Shown here piece by piece: positions 1-9,898 of a stretch of 64,000 nucleotides of DNA. Source of the stretch: Cristatella mucedo (Eukaryota > Bryozoa > Phylactolaemata > Cristatellidae). The translations under genes were made by a program, and so were the position numbers. The notes under the pieces are model-generated. The model searched no databases. It was given only the letters and a program-made list of their open reading frames with translations, and was not told where the DNA came from. Every line of letters begins with the position of its first letter. Within the stretch, counting starts at the first letter, position 1. The stretch covers positions 736,001 to 800,000 of the forward strand of contig WPIO01000092.1 in assembly GCA_009760855.2 (NCBI GenBank). The letters run 5' to 3'.

Positions 1-165
1 TCCTAATCTTGGATAGGGATCGGATGTGATGGCTGGCTGTAGAGGCAGTCTTCTGAATGAAGCTTTGGAAATTGAGACAGCTGTCGAACTCGACACCTAG
101 ATTACCAGCACGTGGTGAAGGTCGCACAATAGCATCACCTATTAGAACAGCAAAGCCTTAGCCTA
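1..165 (-). mobile_element. LINE family C fragment (runs off window start)
   Basis: On the minus strand this encodes a stretch of the LINE region downstream of the reverse transcriptase (NLGVEFDSCLNF, then a lysine- and threonine-rich stretch). The same block is read at about 6540-6640 (NLGIVFDSCLNF) on the plus strand. No frame is open over a useful length. It is a decayed fragment cut by the window edge. Confidence 0.7.
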
Positions 166-693
166 ACAGCAGTGGTCTGCAGCTCCAAAAACAGAGGTGC
201 TGTCCTGAGTCAGCCACTGCTGCACTCAGGTCAAGGTGAAACCGCCCGGCACACTGGCTGTGAAGCGAATTCAGCCAACAAATTACACCTAATACAGCAG
301 GTGACTCCAAACAGACTCGCTAGCAGGCTCACAGCAGATGGCGATACACGTATGGACTCACCTATCTGGGGATCGTTACTTCTAACCGTGTTTGCAGTCA
401 GGATTATGCCAGATTACGAGTCATACAATAATCTGATTTCTACATAATCCTCAATTAGGCTGCCTCAATAATAATCATAATTATAAGCCTCAGCTTATCT
501 TGGAATCTCATAAGTATCTGTCAGTTATTATTGAGCTGCCGAAGTTTTGGCATATAAACGTGGTTTAGCTGTTAAGCTCATAGCTCATAATAGCAGGGCA
601 TTGCAACTGAGCAAGGACAGTCTTCCTGTTCACAACCTGCGGTTCAATTATAAACGACCTTACTCAGCGTCGTAGCAAGCAAGCACTCTCTCC

Positions 694-694
<1 letters not shown>
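166..694. other. Unassigned DNA
   Basis: No recognisable gene or repeat family. A 91-codon open frame at 172-447 has no family features and is probably chance. Confidence 0.5.

Positions 695-754
<60 letters not shown>
695..754. repeat. (TC)n microsatellite
   Basis: About 60 bases of nearly uninterrupted TC dinucleotide. Confidence 0.97.
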
Positions 755-758
<4 letters not shown>

Positions 759-989
759 ATACGCAGGTTATGCTTAATCATGGAAAGTTATTCATTACGC
801 CACGTCGTCTTCTATAGTTAAACAGTATTCGAAAACTACTTGCAAGACTCTTCTGCTGCCTGATAGCAAGCAAACAGTCGCCTACGAAATAGTTTAATAA
901 AATTTGAACGACAGACACGCATTGTGAATTCCTTGTGGAATAAACGGTGACATCTAAGTGAACCATGAATCAGCTCGTAAATGAGAGCT

Positions 990-1142
990 ACACACGCACA
1001 CACGCACACACGCACACACGCACACACGCACACACGCACACACGCACACACGCACACACGCACACACGCACACACGCACACACGCACACACGCACACACG
1101 CACACACGCACACACGCACACACGCACACACGCACACACACG
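990..1142. repeat. Octamer tandem array, unit CACACACG
   Basis: About 19 near-perfect copies of an 8-base unit (an AC repeat with a G every eighth base). The regular G spacing shows that the octamer, not the AC dinucleotide, is the expanded unit. The His-Thr and Cys-Val open frames across it are artefacts. Confidence 0.97.
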
Positions 1143-1950
1143 GGTCCGACTGTAAGTAACTGTCCGGATTCGGGTAGACTTCGCCAGCATGACACTGTTT
1201 TTCTGCCAGGCCAACAAGAGGCCGGCTTACTTAAAATGGCTTCGGAGGCAAACTTCTGACGGAGAACGGCGGAGTGGCCCCGCCGGAGCTTCCCACTTGG
1301 TTCAGCTAAAGCGCCGTCGTTTGTTTGTAGAGCGAGCGAACCTTTCGGCTGTGAGCACGGCGCCCATAGATGGAAGAGAGTGAAGTGAGCTGGCTCTGTG
1401 CCAAACGACTTCGCAACAGCGCCAAATAAGCTGCCATGGGTACTGTGCTCATAGCCGAAAGTGTGTTCAATCTATAAATAGACGACGCCATATTAGTTGC
1501 TCGGTTCGCATAATGGCTGCATCGGCCTCGCCAAAATGAATAGGCCACACACCAAATTCTACGCCCAATCGCTGCAAAGAAGTCGGAAAAGAGGAGCCCG
1601 TCGTAGTGGCAGCACTGCAACCAGCAGCGGTCGTGCAGCCTTATTGGACGTAGGGCGCTGGGCTGTTTCTGGGAAGTAGGGGAAGTAGTAAGCCCATTCA
1701 GATGGGAGAGTTGCAAAGTGGACTTGGGGCCTCGAGAACCTCGGGAGCCTATCCCAGTCTCTCAGAAACGCGCCACTGTTTCCGTACGAAATATTATTTC
1801 TATGTATACTTTCGCAAGCCGCAGGCCATGCATAATTTTTCTGCTGAAATAAAGCTAGGTCTACCAGTGACGAGCGCGCAAGATCTCGTGAAGACCCTTT
1901 ACAACCCTATATTATATACGCTGGGAGACACAATTAATCCTGTCATCAGT
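1143..1950. other. Unassigned DNA
   Basis: No recognised gene. Overlapping open frames of up to 136 codons occur on both strands at 1306-1716, but none shows family motifs, a signal peptide or convincing splice boundaries. Confidence 0.5.
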
Positions 1951-1959
1951 CTGAGTTTG

Positions 1960-2225
1960 AAATCGTCTCTGAAAAGTTGGGTTGATCCGAAGGCCTTCAA
2001 ATCAGCCATCGTTAGACTAATACTTAAAGCCTAGAAAAGATTCATGTGTCCAAGCTAAATACCGCTCAGCTTTCCGCCTTCCTTGTTTGTCAAAGATTCT
2101 TGATGAAATTGTCGCTATGCAGCTCGTTTCACATGTTTGAAAAGAATAAATTGTCAGAGAAATTATAGTCGCGATTCAGGCGACAACGTTAACTAACGTT
2201 AACTAACCAACAAAGTTGCCCTATG
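1960..2225 (+). mobile_element. LINE family C fragment, left half of a split copy
   Basis: The translation shows the start of an RT domain (AFKSAIVRLILK, then a YRP...PFL-SKIL-like stretch in a second frame). Related blocks are read near 16815-16900, 19740-19860 and 28520-28680. It stops at the LTR element and resumes at 4405. Joining the two flanks restores the order seen in the family C copy at 16930-17060, so this is one LINE copy interrupted by a later insertion. Confidence 0.75.
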
Positions 2226-2379
2226 TGTGGCTATTTTGAGATTATGACACTGTCGTTGGCTTATGGGCTGTTGAGATGGGGGCATGGACATTTTCCCCCT
2301 GGACGTTTCCCCGGACATACCCCGGACATTCCCCCCCCCGGAAGTTTTCCCCATGGGGTAGGACATTCCCCCGGTATAT

Positions 2380-2515
2380 GGTTTAGGGTTTCAGGTTTAG
2401 GATTTTTAGGGTCTAGGGTTTAAGGTTTAGTGTTTAGGGTTTCAGAGTGTAGGGTTTAGCGTTTCGGGTTTAGGGTTTATAATTTATAGTTTTCAGGGTT
2501 TAGGCTGTATCTCTT
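2380..2515 (+). repeat. Degenerate telomere-like heptamers (GTTTAGG/TTTAGGG)
   Basis: About 18 imperfect repeats with a 7-base period, centred on GTTTAGG with variants such as GTTTCAG, GTTTAAG and GTTTCGG. The heptamer is the plant-type telomere unit rather than the usual animal hexamer TTAGGG. Here it lies inside the fold-back element. Confidence 0.8.
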
Positions 2516-2523
2516 AGGTTAAT

Positions 2524-2526
<3 letters not shown>

Positions 2527-2590
<64 letters not shown>
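2527..2590. repeat. (AC)n followed by (AT)n microsatellite
   Basis: About 45 bases of AC repeat run directly into about 18 bases of AT repeat. Confidence 0.95.
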
Positions 2591-3198
2591 GTGTGTATTC
2601 TTAGTTATACATTCATCAAAAGAGGGGCAAATGTCCTACCCCGAGGGGTAATGTCCGGGGGAAATGTCCTAGGGCCCATTGGGGGAAATATCCGGGGGGA
2701 AACGTGCAGTAGGAAGTGTCCTACAACCACCGCTTGGAGAGTGGCAAACTACAAGCTATTTCGGCCGAAGCGGTAGAGCGGTCCGAGCCAGATAATGATG
2801 CTGGAAAACTACTACGTCAGGGGTCAGGGACGACTTCGTAAGCTGGTTGATCGATTCAGAGCGGAGGCTTAATGAAAGACGTGTCGATCCAGCTTTGTGG
2901 TGCGTGTACATATTTGCGTTCCTGGCAGGCGGTGCATTAACGTTCGCTGCTACCCTTCCTGACTCGGTGCAAGAGGAATAAGCCCAGCTGCGTGCAACAC
3001 TTGTGAAGGTGTTTGCAGGTGAGGAGAGACTTCGGCGGTAGGACTTTCAGAGGACAGAAAAACAGAGGCGATAGCGCAGACGCGGCTGGAGGTGGAGGCC
3101 GGTAAAGTGCGACTGGTGCGCTCGGATTTGGTAAACGCTGGTGGGACTGAGGAGGCCGACAGCAGCGACCGGAAGCGGCAGCAGTAATCGCCAACACT

Positions 3199-3606
3199 GT
3201 GACGGGCGACGAAATCAGAGCCAGCCGAGACGCTGGTGGAGCCTGCAGAAGTGGCGGCAGAGCCGCAGAGGTCACGAACGAGGCGGAGGCGTCTGGCACA
3301 GAGACGGCAGCGTCCGGTAGAGAGGCGGCAGCTTTTGGCAGGCAGACTGCTGTATCTACCCGAGAGGAGGCTCTGTCTGCCAGAGAGGTGGCGGCGGCCG
3401 GGGAAGCACTGGTAGAGCGCGACACAGCACCGGTGGCCAGCGAGTCGGCGCTAATGGTGGTCTCGGAGGTGACGGCAGCATGGAACGAAGCATTAGCGGC
3501 GGCGGAAATGCATGTAGCGCCCGCTAAGGAGGCTGGCGAGACGCTCGCTGAGAAGGCACACGTGATGCTTGTCGAATTACCGGAGCCGAAGACCGAGGAG
3601 TGGTAG
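3199..3606 (+). CDS. Ala/Glu-rich open frame inside the LTR element, function unknown
   Basis: A 135-codon open frame in the element interior. The product is dominated by Ala, Glu, Arg and Val with near-repeats of REAAA/REVAA type, suggesting a helical or coiled-coil tendency. I see no gag zinc knuckle, protease DSG/DTG or RT motif. It may be a remnant of a gag-like frame or GC-biased noncoding sequence. The same character continues in other frames to about 3980, as expected for a decayed frame. Confidence 0.25.
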   Translation: MTGDEIRASRDAGGACRSGGRAAEVTNEAEASGTETAASGREAAAFGRQTAVSTREEALSAREVAAAGEALVERDTAPVASESALMVVSEVTAAWNEALAAAEMHVAPAKEAGETLAEKAHVMLVELPEPKTEEW

Positions 3607-4162
3607 GGACAGATGGTGGCGCATGAAGGGATTTAGCCTTGGTTTCCGAACTGCTGGCGAAGGAAACGCGCGAGGGCCAGCAGAACACGTGAGTGAGACG
3701 CCCGTAGAGGAGACGCGACAGGTTGTACGCCGAGCGACCAAAGGCAATGGCGTACAGGAGTGACCGACGGAGCGGCTCGAGGCAGCCGTACAGGAGCCGA
3801 GACTTGAGGCATCTGCCTCACGGGCGACGCGAGAGGCGACTCCGGTTGCAGTCCTGAAGACAGAAGCCGGCGTTAGGGCGAATGCCCGGGAGCCCCGTGC
3901 GGTGGCGGGGACTGGCACCGGATTGGAGACTAGTGGAGCGGTGGAAATCTGTATGGCTCGGCGATGCGGCAAAGCTCGCACCATACATAGCCGGAAGGTT
4001 AGCAAGGCCGTGCTTTCACTTACCTCCGAGCGGCAGTCACTTAGCCTTGTGTTAGATAAGAAGGCAGTTAAGGACGGTATGTCCATTACTATATGACGAT
4101 ATGTCTATTGCTGCGCTGTTGTAATGCCATGTTTTATTATTGCCGCATTTGATCTTGAGATC

Positions 4163-4170
4163 AAGGGGAA
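4163..4170 (+). other. Putative polypurine tract
   Basis: The purine run AAGGGGAA sits immediately before the TG that opens the 3' LTR, where plus-strand priming occurs in LTR retrotransposons. The position is seen directly; the role is inferred. Confidence 0.6.
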
Positions 4171-4399
4171 TGTGGCTATTTTATATTATGACACTATCGT
4201 TGGCTTATGGGCTGTTGAGATTTATGGCAGTGATATGTAAGTAACGGGCTGCAAAGTCCCGGGAAGTTACGTCGAGGACGCTGTGAGGGGCAGTCGCGTA
4301 CTGGCCCGCTGCGGCGTCTGTGTGAATTAACGTCTTTGAGCCTGCTTCGGTGTTCTGTGTGGTGTCGTGCACCTGCCTCTTGGAGAATGCCAAACTACA
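4171..4399 (+). repeat. 3' LTR (229 bp, intact)
   Basis: Begins TGTGG and ends CTACA. It is the undisrupted version of the repeat and defines the family LTR. Confidence 0.82.
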
Positions 4400-4404
4400 C
4401 TATG
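4400..4404. other. Target-site duplication CTATG (partner at 2221-2225)
   Basis: The five bases after the 3' LTR equal the five before the 5' LTR. The pre-insertion site is ordinary LINE C sequence. Confidence 0.85.
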
Positions 4405-4690
4405 AAGCAACGATTACGTCATTGTCACTGCCCTGTCCCTGCTGGCTTCGACACTATTGATCGTGACATTCTTCTTGAACGGTCGAGAGCATCGATTGGT
4501 CAGACTGATGAGGCACTGGTGTAGTTCAAACCATACTCTTCCGATCCTGTTTAATACGTGTCGTGTAAAGGTCTGGTCTCATCAACCGGACCAATCACAT
4601 AAGGAGTTCCACTCGTGCAAGTCTGTGCAAGTAATTTATCCTACTGAGAAAAAGGGCCTGCTTGCTATTATTCAGATTATGCTAGGTACT
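4405..4690 (+). mobile_element. LINE family C fragment, right half of the split copy
   Basis: Continues the LINE C copy after the LTR element. The nucleotide run around 4418-4450 parallels 16985-17045, and the translation contains FDTIDRDILLERSR, the RT block that holds the first catalytic Asp. Frames break after about 4520 and similarity fades near 4690. Confidence 0.75.
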
Positions 4691-6435
4691 TAGCTAAAAT
4701 CAGCTGGCGGCACTGCACTACGGGAAGTATTTTGTTTCGAGCAAGGGATGGCATGATAATCTCAACTATCATCAAATAAGGAGTTGGTCGGCAATGAAAT
4801 AATTCATGAGCACAACACTAGCATTTACCTCTGATATATGGTTTTCATAATTCAATCAAACGATTTATGAATCTAATCAACAAACATTGACTAGTATAGA
4901 CAACCAGATTGTGTTTCGTTTGTGCACACTCGATGCACCTGTTTCTAGGCCTGGACTTAATTCTTAATGCCTCGATTAGTGTTTGCGTATTCGTGCCATC
5001 ATCAAAGTAGTTTAAAGTGCTACCAGTAACATCGTCACCTACTGTTCAGTTTGCACCTTTTGTACCGAAGTTCAAAGGGTTGAGAATGAATATTTGCGCG
5101 TTCTGGACGTCCAAAATAAGATATCCGGATCTATAATATTTTCCAAGATTCAAATTTGCAAAGAGTTTGCATCATTGCATTTTCTATTATTTCCACGTTG
5201 AACTCTTAGGTCTTTATTTGCGCACTTCTCTATTTTAGATGGGTTCAGTGTAAGGGAGATCGGCCTTGCTAAGTACTGCCCAGCCCACATGTCCTAAAAC
5301 TTGGGACTTTAGGAAGACACAAGTCTAACCCGGATGATCCACATGCATCATCAACCCTTGTTTTTTTCCAAAGCTAGAAAGCTCGAGTTCGAATATTTAG
5401 CTCTCACGGGGCCAAGAAATCATCACGAGTGCATGAGAAATGCCGACCTTAGCCATGCGGCAGTGTGCATGCGTATCGCGTGAGTAAGTCTGTCACTACA
5501 AGAACACACCTCCACCCAGTTCGAGTACGAATATTTAATTCTCAATTGTCCTTTAGGGCAAGCTTGCTATCTAGTTTCCTTGCAATGCATGCAGTGATGA
5601 CATGCTAATGTTTAGTGTACAGTAACTACATGGTCGTAAGAGGTTTAACTCATCCTACGCATCGGGCCACGGGATCAGCAGGCACCGTATCTCCTCCACC
5701 AGTAGGTTCCTTATGGCTCGCCCCCATGGCTCCCTAAGCCAGCGTAACCACCAGCTAGTATAATGTTGCTATCCAGCTTTCGATGGTCTGTGATCAGCGG
5801 GAGGGGGAGGGGGAGTAGGTAGTATTCACGAGCCCACCTTATGGCTTCCTCGACCTAATCAAACCTGCTCAGTCTTTCTTCTGTCAATGGAAGTACTGGT
5901 TGTACCTGCGACTTCCGGTGAAGGTTGAGCTAGAGGATAGTATGCATTCACGCTTTCAAGAATCTTCAGAATTATTTCCATTCGGCGACGTTTTAACAAA
6001 CGGGAAGGCCGAAAGCCCTTAGCTGTAGTGCAAACTTAATAGATACCCTAAACGATCTCATACTGGAGCGATATTAACACTCACAGAATAGGGAGAGGCA
6101 GACATTCCGGCGCCGTTGCACGAGCAGCGGCTCATTACTCCTAGTACTCCTAGAAGGAGTAGTCCTTGCACTGCATCGCAGGTATTCAGCCATGCCTGCG
6201 TTTAGTTCAGCTAGGCAATCTGTGAGGTAGGATTGACGTTATCTGGTGTCCACTATCACCTTGGAGAAGACACCCGTCGGCAGATGTCAAAAACGTTGTT
6301 AACAGATAAGTTACTGCGAATCGGCAACTGAAGTCCAACACATTTGCGTTTACGACACGCCGATTCAGCAACTGAGCAACTTCTGATATAGCTTGGTAGC
6401 AACCGACCGACGTCGACCGACGTTCATCTACTCAA
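4691..6435. other. Unassigned DNA
   Basis: 1.7 kb with no open frame of note and no recognised repeat. Similar phrases (cgagtt-cgaatattta-ctctca) at about 5383-5406 and 5519-5544 hint at a short, diverged local duplication. Confidence 0.5.
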
Positions 6436-6855
6436 CGAAAATAAAGCTTTGCTCCTAGGACATTGTGTGGCTGTGAGAGTGTATCTGGACTAAAAGGCTT
6501 CGCTCTTCTACTAGGTGCTGCTGTTGTGCGACCATCATCATGTGCTCGGAATTTAGGCATCGTCTTTGACAGCTGCCTAAATTTTGAAAGCTTCGTTAAG
6601 AAGGCTACTTCAACCGCTAGCCATCGCGTCCAATCCCTTTATAAGATTAGGGGCTGTCTTCCACGGCGGCTAGCAAAAAAATTAGCTAGCTCCCCAGTTT
6701 TTTCTTGGCAGAATTATTGTAATTCCCTTTTGGCTAGGCAACCTAAAAAAGCCATCAAGCCACTGCAGCCGACTTTGAATACGGCTGCAAGGCTAGTTTG
6801 CTAATCTCAGAGGTTTGACTACGCGTCTCCTTGTTCTTCAAAGAATGCAACTAGT
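6436..6855 (+). mobile_element. LINE family C fragment (post-RT region)
   Basis: The 113-codon frame at 6463-6804 contains NLGIVFDSCLNFESF and later SLLARQPKKAIKPLQ, corresponding to the CNSLL-GLP-LQ block found downstream of RT in L2/CR1-type LINEs. It is truncated at both ends. Confidence 0.8.
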
Positions 6856-6934
6856 CCTCTGGATCCTATTCCCACTGTTCTGCTTCTACGATGCATTGAT
6901 CTGCTGCCGCCACGCATAACTAACATGAATATGC

Positions 6935-7095
6935 CATTATCCTCACGTCATGTCCCAGCACCTTTCAAAAAGGCTGTAGTCGAGGCCACTACTCACGAAA
7001 GCAACAATAGACCTCGAGAACTTGAGCAATTTCCTCCCACTCTCCTTTCTATAGTTTCTATCAAAGACACCGAGTCGTGGCAGAGTCATTTCAGA
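6935..7095 (+). mobile_element. LINE family A fragment (start of RT domain)
   Basis: Contains the VPAPFKKAVV block, nearly identical at nucleotide level to 55744-55870 of the best family A copy. It ends within about 160 bases. Confidence 0.85.
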
Positions 7096-7099
7096 GCTA

Positions 7100-7700
7100 A
7101 TCACTATACACATAAGCAGAATTTGATAATAATTATTGATGATAAAGTGCAGTTTTATGGGAGAATGTGGTCGAGTGTGTAACCCTTGATGTGAGTACGG
7201 AAATGCACATGAGCAACAAGAGACAATGAGTCATTGATGTACGAAATTCAGTGTTGAAGGCATCAGATAAGTTATCAAACTGAACTTTGAAATCACCCTA
7301 AATAAGGAAAGATCGATTTTTTGCACACAGAATTGAAATGAGATATGAGAACTCTTGAGATAACGGAGGACTTGGTACATGGTGGGCGATAGACTACTGC
7401 CACCATCGGTACCTCGTGGTCGGGTGAAATCAAGACAATTAATTCGAAAGACTGCTCGAGGGTATTGCAAACGGCTTGAAATCGCAGCTCGAGAGTGTAA
7501 ACACTCCACATCCAGTCTTGATTGATCTAAGGGTATGAAAGAAGGAGAAGCCAGTCGGGAATACCTCTTTAATTGTTGGACAATCTACCTATTTTAGCCA
7601 TGTTTCAGTCAAGACGAATAGGTCAAGACTATTTTCAGAAATAAGGTCGCTTATTACTAGAGATCCATTGGACGTTGATTGAGCGAGGATTCCAAAGACT
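7100..7700 (-). mobile_element. LINE APE-type endonuclease fragment
   Basis: Read on the minus strand, this gives LFVLTETWL followed by GVFTLELRFQAV, PMVAVVYRPP and a GDF-like position (LG-FKVQFDNLSDAF). These are the order and spacing of the apurinic/apyrimidinic-like endonuclease at the N-terminus of L2/CR1-type LINE proteins. Two frames are needed and stops interrupt it. It is probably the 5' part of a family A or related element; this part is missing from the other family A copies in the window. Confidence 0.75.
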
Positions 7701-8730
7701 CAAGTGGGAATTCCGGAGTTATAGCAGGCCCGATGACCACTACATTAGAGAGATTGACAGTAATGCTTGAGGGAGAGCGAGCTGAGCGGTTCGAGACAAT
7801 TCTAGGAATATCAAATGTGCGAATACTCAGCTAGCAGCTCCCGCCAAACGGGCGGCCTCTTAGCTGGCAGCCCCGGCCACCGAGGGGCGCTTTACCTTTG
7901 TTCATGCATAACTCACGCATCTCAGCAACAACAATAACATATAGAAATGCATTTGAATTACGATGATGAGCGATAATAGGTGTACTCGATCATAACTAAC
8001 GTGCAGATTACTAGCCGCCGGCGTAGCAAAGGTCGCCGCCGGCGTGGGAGACCTAGCAACTCTAAGTGATAAGCATTTAGACGTCCATAGGCACGTAATT
8101 TCTTACGCGTCACGGTCAAAGAACAAACCAATTAGCTTTAAACAGGTCTTAGCTATAATGGTTTTCGTATGCAATGCTTGCAAGAACGTCGATTTTTGGA
8201 AGAATTCTGCAGTGAACAAAAATTCGTGTAGCCCTTGGTGTCCCGAGGGAAGAAGGGGATAAATAAGAATAAATTAATAATTAAATAATAAATAAATACA
8301 TAAAGAAAAATGAATAGCAAATTTACCGATCTCTGCATCGTATGCGACTTGTATCCTGACTTGTTGAACCTCTGTAGATCGAGGTACATCCCGGAAGCTT
8401 GTTGAGGTGCATTCTTGTGACTTGCATAAAGCTTCATTTCCAGTGAAGGTTTGTGCTTTGTAAAATCCATAGCTCGGATGATACTTCACATATCGCAGTG
8501 GAATTTAAAATGCGAGCTCAACTCTGCTCGTTTTAATTGACTCGAGAAATGTTTCTGAAATCGGTTGGATACTTTTGCCTAAACTTCTGAAAAGTGGTAG
8601 GGTCCAGTGATCTTAGCAACGTGTCGAAACGTACTCGACATTCTTTAACGAACATTTATTGAGCTCAAACGACTACCGTGCGTCCGAGTGGCATCTACAC
8701 ACCTTACTTTGCACACTGAGTGCACTGAGC
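7701..8730. other. Unassigned DNA
   Basis: No gene or repeat family recognised. Small GC-rich inverted or repeated motifs (GCCGCCGGCGT twice at about 8015-8045) are present. Confidence 0.5.
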
Positions 8731-9183
8731 CTACTGCTGACCGAAAGCTGTGTGCGCTTCTTGTCTGACACCCGGATGCTTCAAACCTTGGCCACGCTTC
8801 GCTGAGAGCAGAGAGCCTGGCAGCCAGGCAATGGCCACGTGGGTGTGCAGGGCAACTGGGCCATGCGTCTCAGGCGTGCCGAGCTCAATCGATGTGGTCG
8901 AAAAGCTTGCGGAATTGTGAGAGAGCATGACTCGCGAGCCTGTGAGACAGAGGCCCTGCGAGAGCTTAGACTGCCTAAGCAGCCGCAGGCTCTCGATCAG
9001 TTGAAGGGGTTGACGGTCAGACGATGGCTGTCGTGGAATACTCAGCAGTTCGGCACAAATCCCTGCGTTGGCGGCATCTGTGAGGACATCCATCCATCTG
9101 CCACACACTGCAGCCATCTGTTGTGTCAGTGTGGAACGAACGAAGGCGCGACAGGGAACAAACCATGCATGCATGGAATATGA
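8731..9183. other. GC-rich segment with opposed open frames, unrecognised
   Basis: Open frames of 147 codons (minus, 8731-9174) and 114 codons (plus, 8839-9183) overlap almost completely. Neither shows a known domain, signal peptide or membrane segment, and base composition alone may keep both open. It could be a diverged transposon or host exon; I cannot assign a function. Confidence 0.3.
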
Positions 9184-9311
9184 GGGCTGCCGGAGGAGTA
9201 CAGGGGAAGCAGAGCGGGGGGGGGGAGGGCCTGATCCCCGGTAGCCCAGATCCCAAGCACCGGTAGCCGTCTATAGCGAGCGCTTAAACTGTGCTCGGCC
9301 GGTGCGGTTTA

Positions 9312-9383
9312 AATAAATAAATATAATTCATTTACATAGCGCCCCAAGAGAACCTAATCTCTATTCAGGCGCTTCACATATAA
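9312..9383 (-). mobile_element. SINE2 3' tail only (5'-truncated)
   Basis: Matches the hairpin tail of the SINE2 copies at 41940-42225 (tagcgccccaagagaac ... ggcgcttcaca) but lacks the tRNA-like head. An AT-rich tract lies on its outer side, where the element 3' end should be. Confidence 0.75.
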
Positions 9384-9397
9384 TAATAATAATAATA

Positions 9398-9561
9398 GTG
9401 CACTTGATAAAGCGCCCTCAGAGAACTTAATCTCTCTCTAGGCGCTTTACAATTGCTGCAAAGTGAAATGCAATTGAATGGTAAGTACAATCATGCTTGA
9501 AAAGCAAGCAAAATGAACAACATGGTTAGGGGTGACATGCACAGGGTCAGCATGCAAATTG
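9398..9561 (-). mobile_element. LINE family A 3' UTR fragment
   Basis: Reverse complement of the family A tail: (ATT)n, the GCGCC/GGCGC hairpin and the 3' UTR up to the tgcatgctgaccctgtgc block. It abuts the SINE2 tail, giving two related tails in tandem. Confidence 0.88.
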
Positions 9562-9856
9562 CCTCGGTTTCTGATAATTAAGTGTTCAGTGTTAGAGCCG
9601 GGAGACTTAGTGCTCGGTCGGGCTACCCCACTTGACGGCAGGTCGTACAGAGAACTGCAGAGGGTATGCGCCACCGGAGCTTTTGAGTGCATCGATCGAA
9701 ATACAGCCTAAATAATGGTCCGCGGAACGAGTTGTCGTCGTTGAACAACGCCGGTCCTAGATGAGCAATACCTAGGTGGTTGAATTAGGCACTCGAATAC
9801 TGCTGCCGCCTAACGCCGCTGTGTCCTAACGACTAAACTTGACGATCTCGTTACGC

Positions 9857-9898
<42 letters not shown>

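Larger units (their letters stand above)
2278..2730. mobile_element. Fold-back element with GGACATTCCCC-type arms
   Basis: The left arm (about 2285-2375) contains several GGACATTCCCC-like units. The right arm (about 2625-2725) contains the inverse, GGGGAATGTCC-like units. Between them are a degenerate telomere-like tract, an (AC)n(AT)n tract and about 40 other bases. Arms built of diverged short subrepeats around a spacer resemble fold-back type DNA elements, but there is no coding capacity and no obvious target duplication, so the class is uncertain. Confidence 0.6.
2226..2753 (+). repeat. 5' LTR, disrupted internally
   Basis: The first 52 bases match the first 51 bases of the 3' LTR with a few changes, and the last 23 bases (2731-2753) match the 3' LTR end with about four changes. 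The middle (2278-2730) is a fold-back element that replaces about 155 bases present at 4222-4376 of the 3' LTR. Confidence 0.8.
2226..4399 (+). mobile_element. Non-autonomous LTR retrotransposon with 5-bp target duplication
   Basis: Two long terminal repeats, each starting TG and ending CA, lie at 2226-2753 and 4171-4399. Both flanks carry the same five bases, CTATG (2221-2225 and 4400-4404), as expected for an integrase-made 5-bp target duplication. A purine run (AAGGGGAA, 4163-4170) abuts the 3' LTR and fits a polypurine tract. The 1.4 kb interior encodes no recognisable gag, protease, RT or integrase. It is GC-rich and dense in Ala/Glu codons. I see no clear tRNA primer-binding site after the 5' LTR. 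The size suggests a TRIM/LARD-like element mobilised by another LTR retrotransposon; the superfamily is undetermined. It is nested in a LINE C copy. Confidence 0.85.

Noticed and set aside
965-1217. His-Thr and Cys-Val repeat open frames
   Set aside because: They are translations of the octamer microsatellite, with no real coding sequence on either side.
3577-4086. 169-codon minus-strand frame in the LTR element
   Set aside because: Shadow of GC-rich, Ala/Glu-biased sequence on the other strand; no motif.
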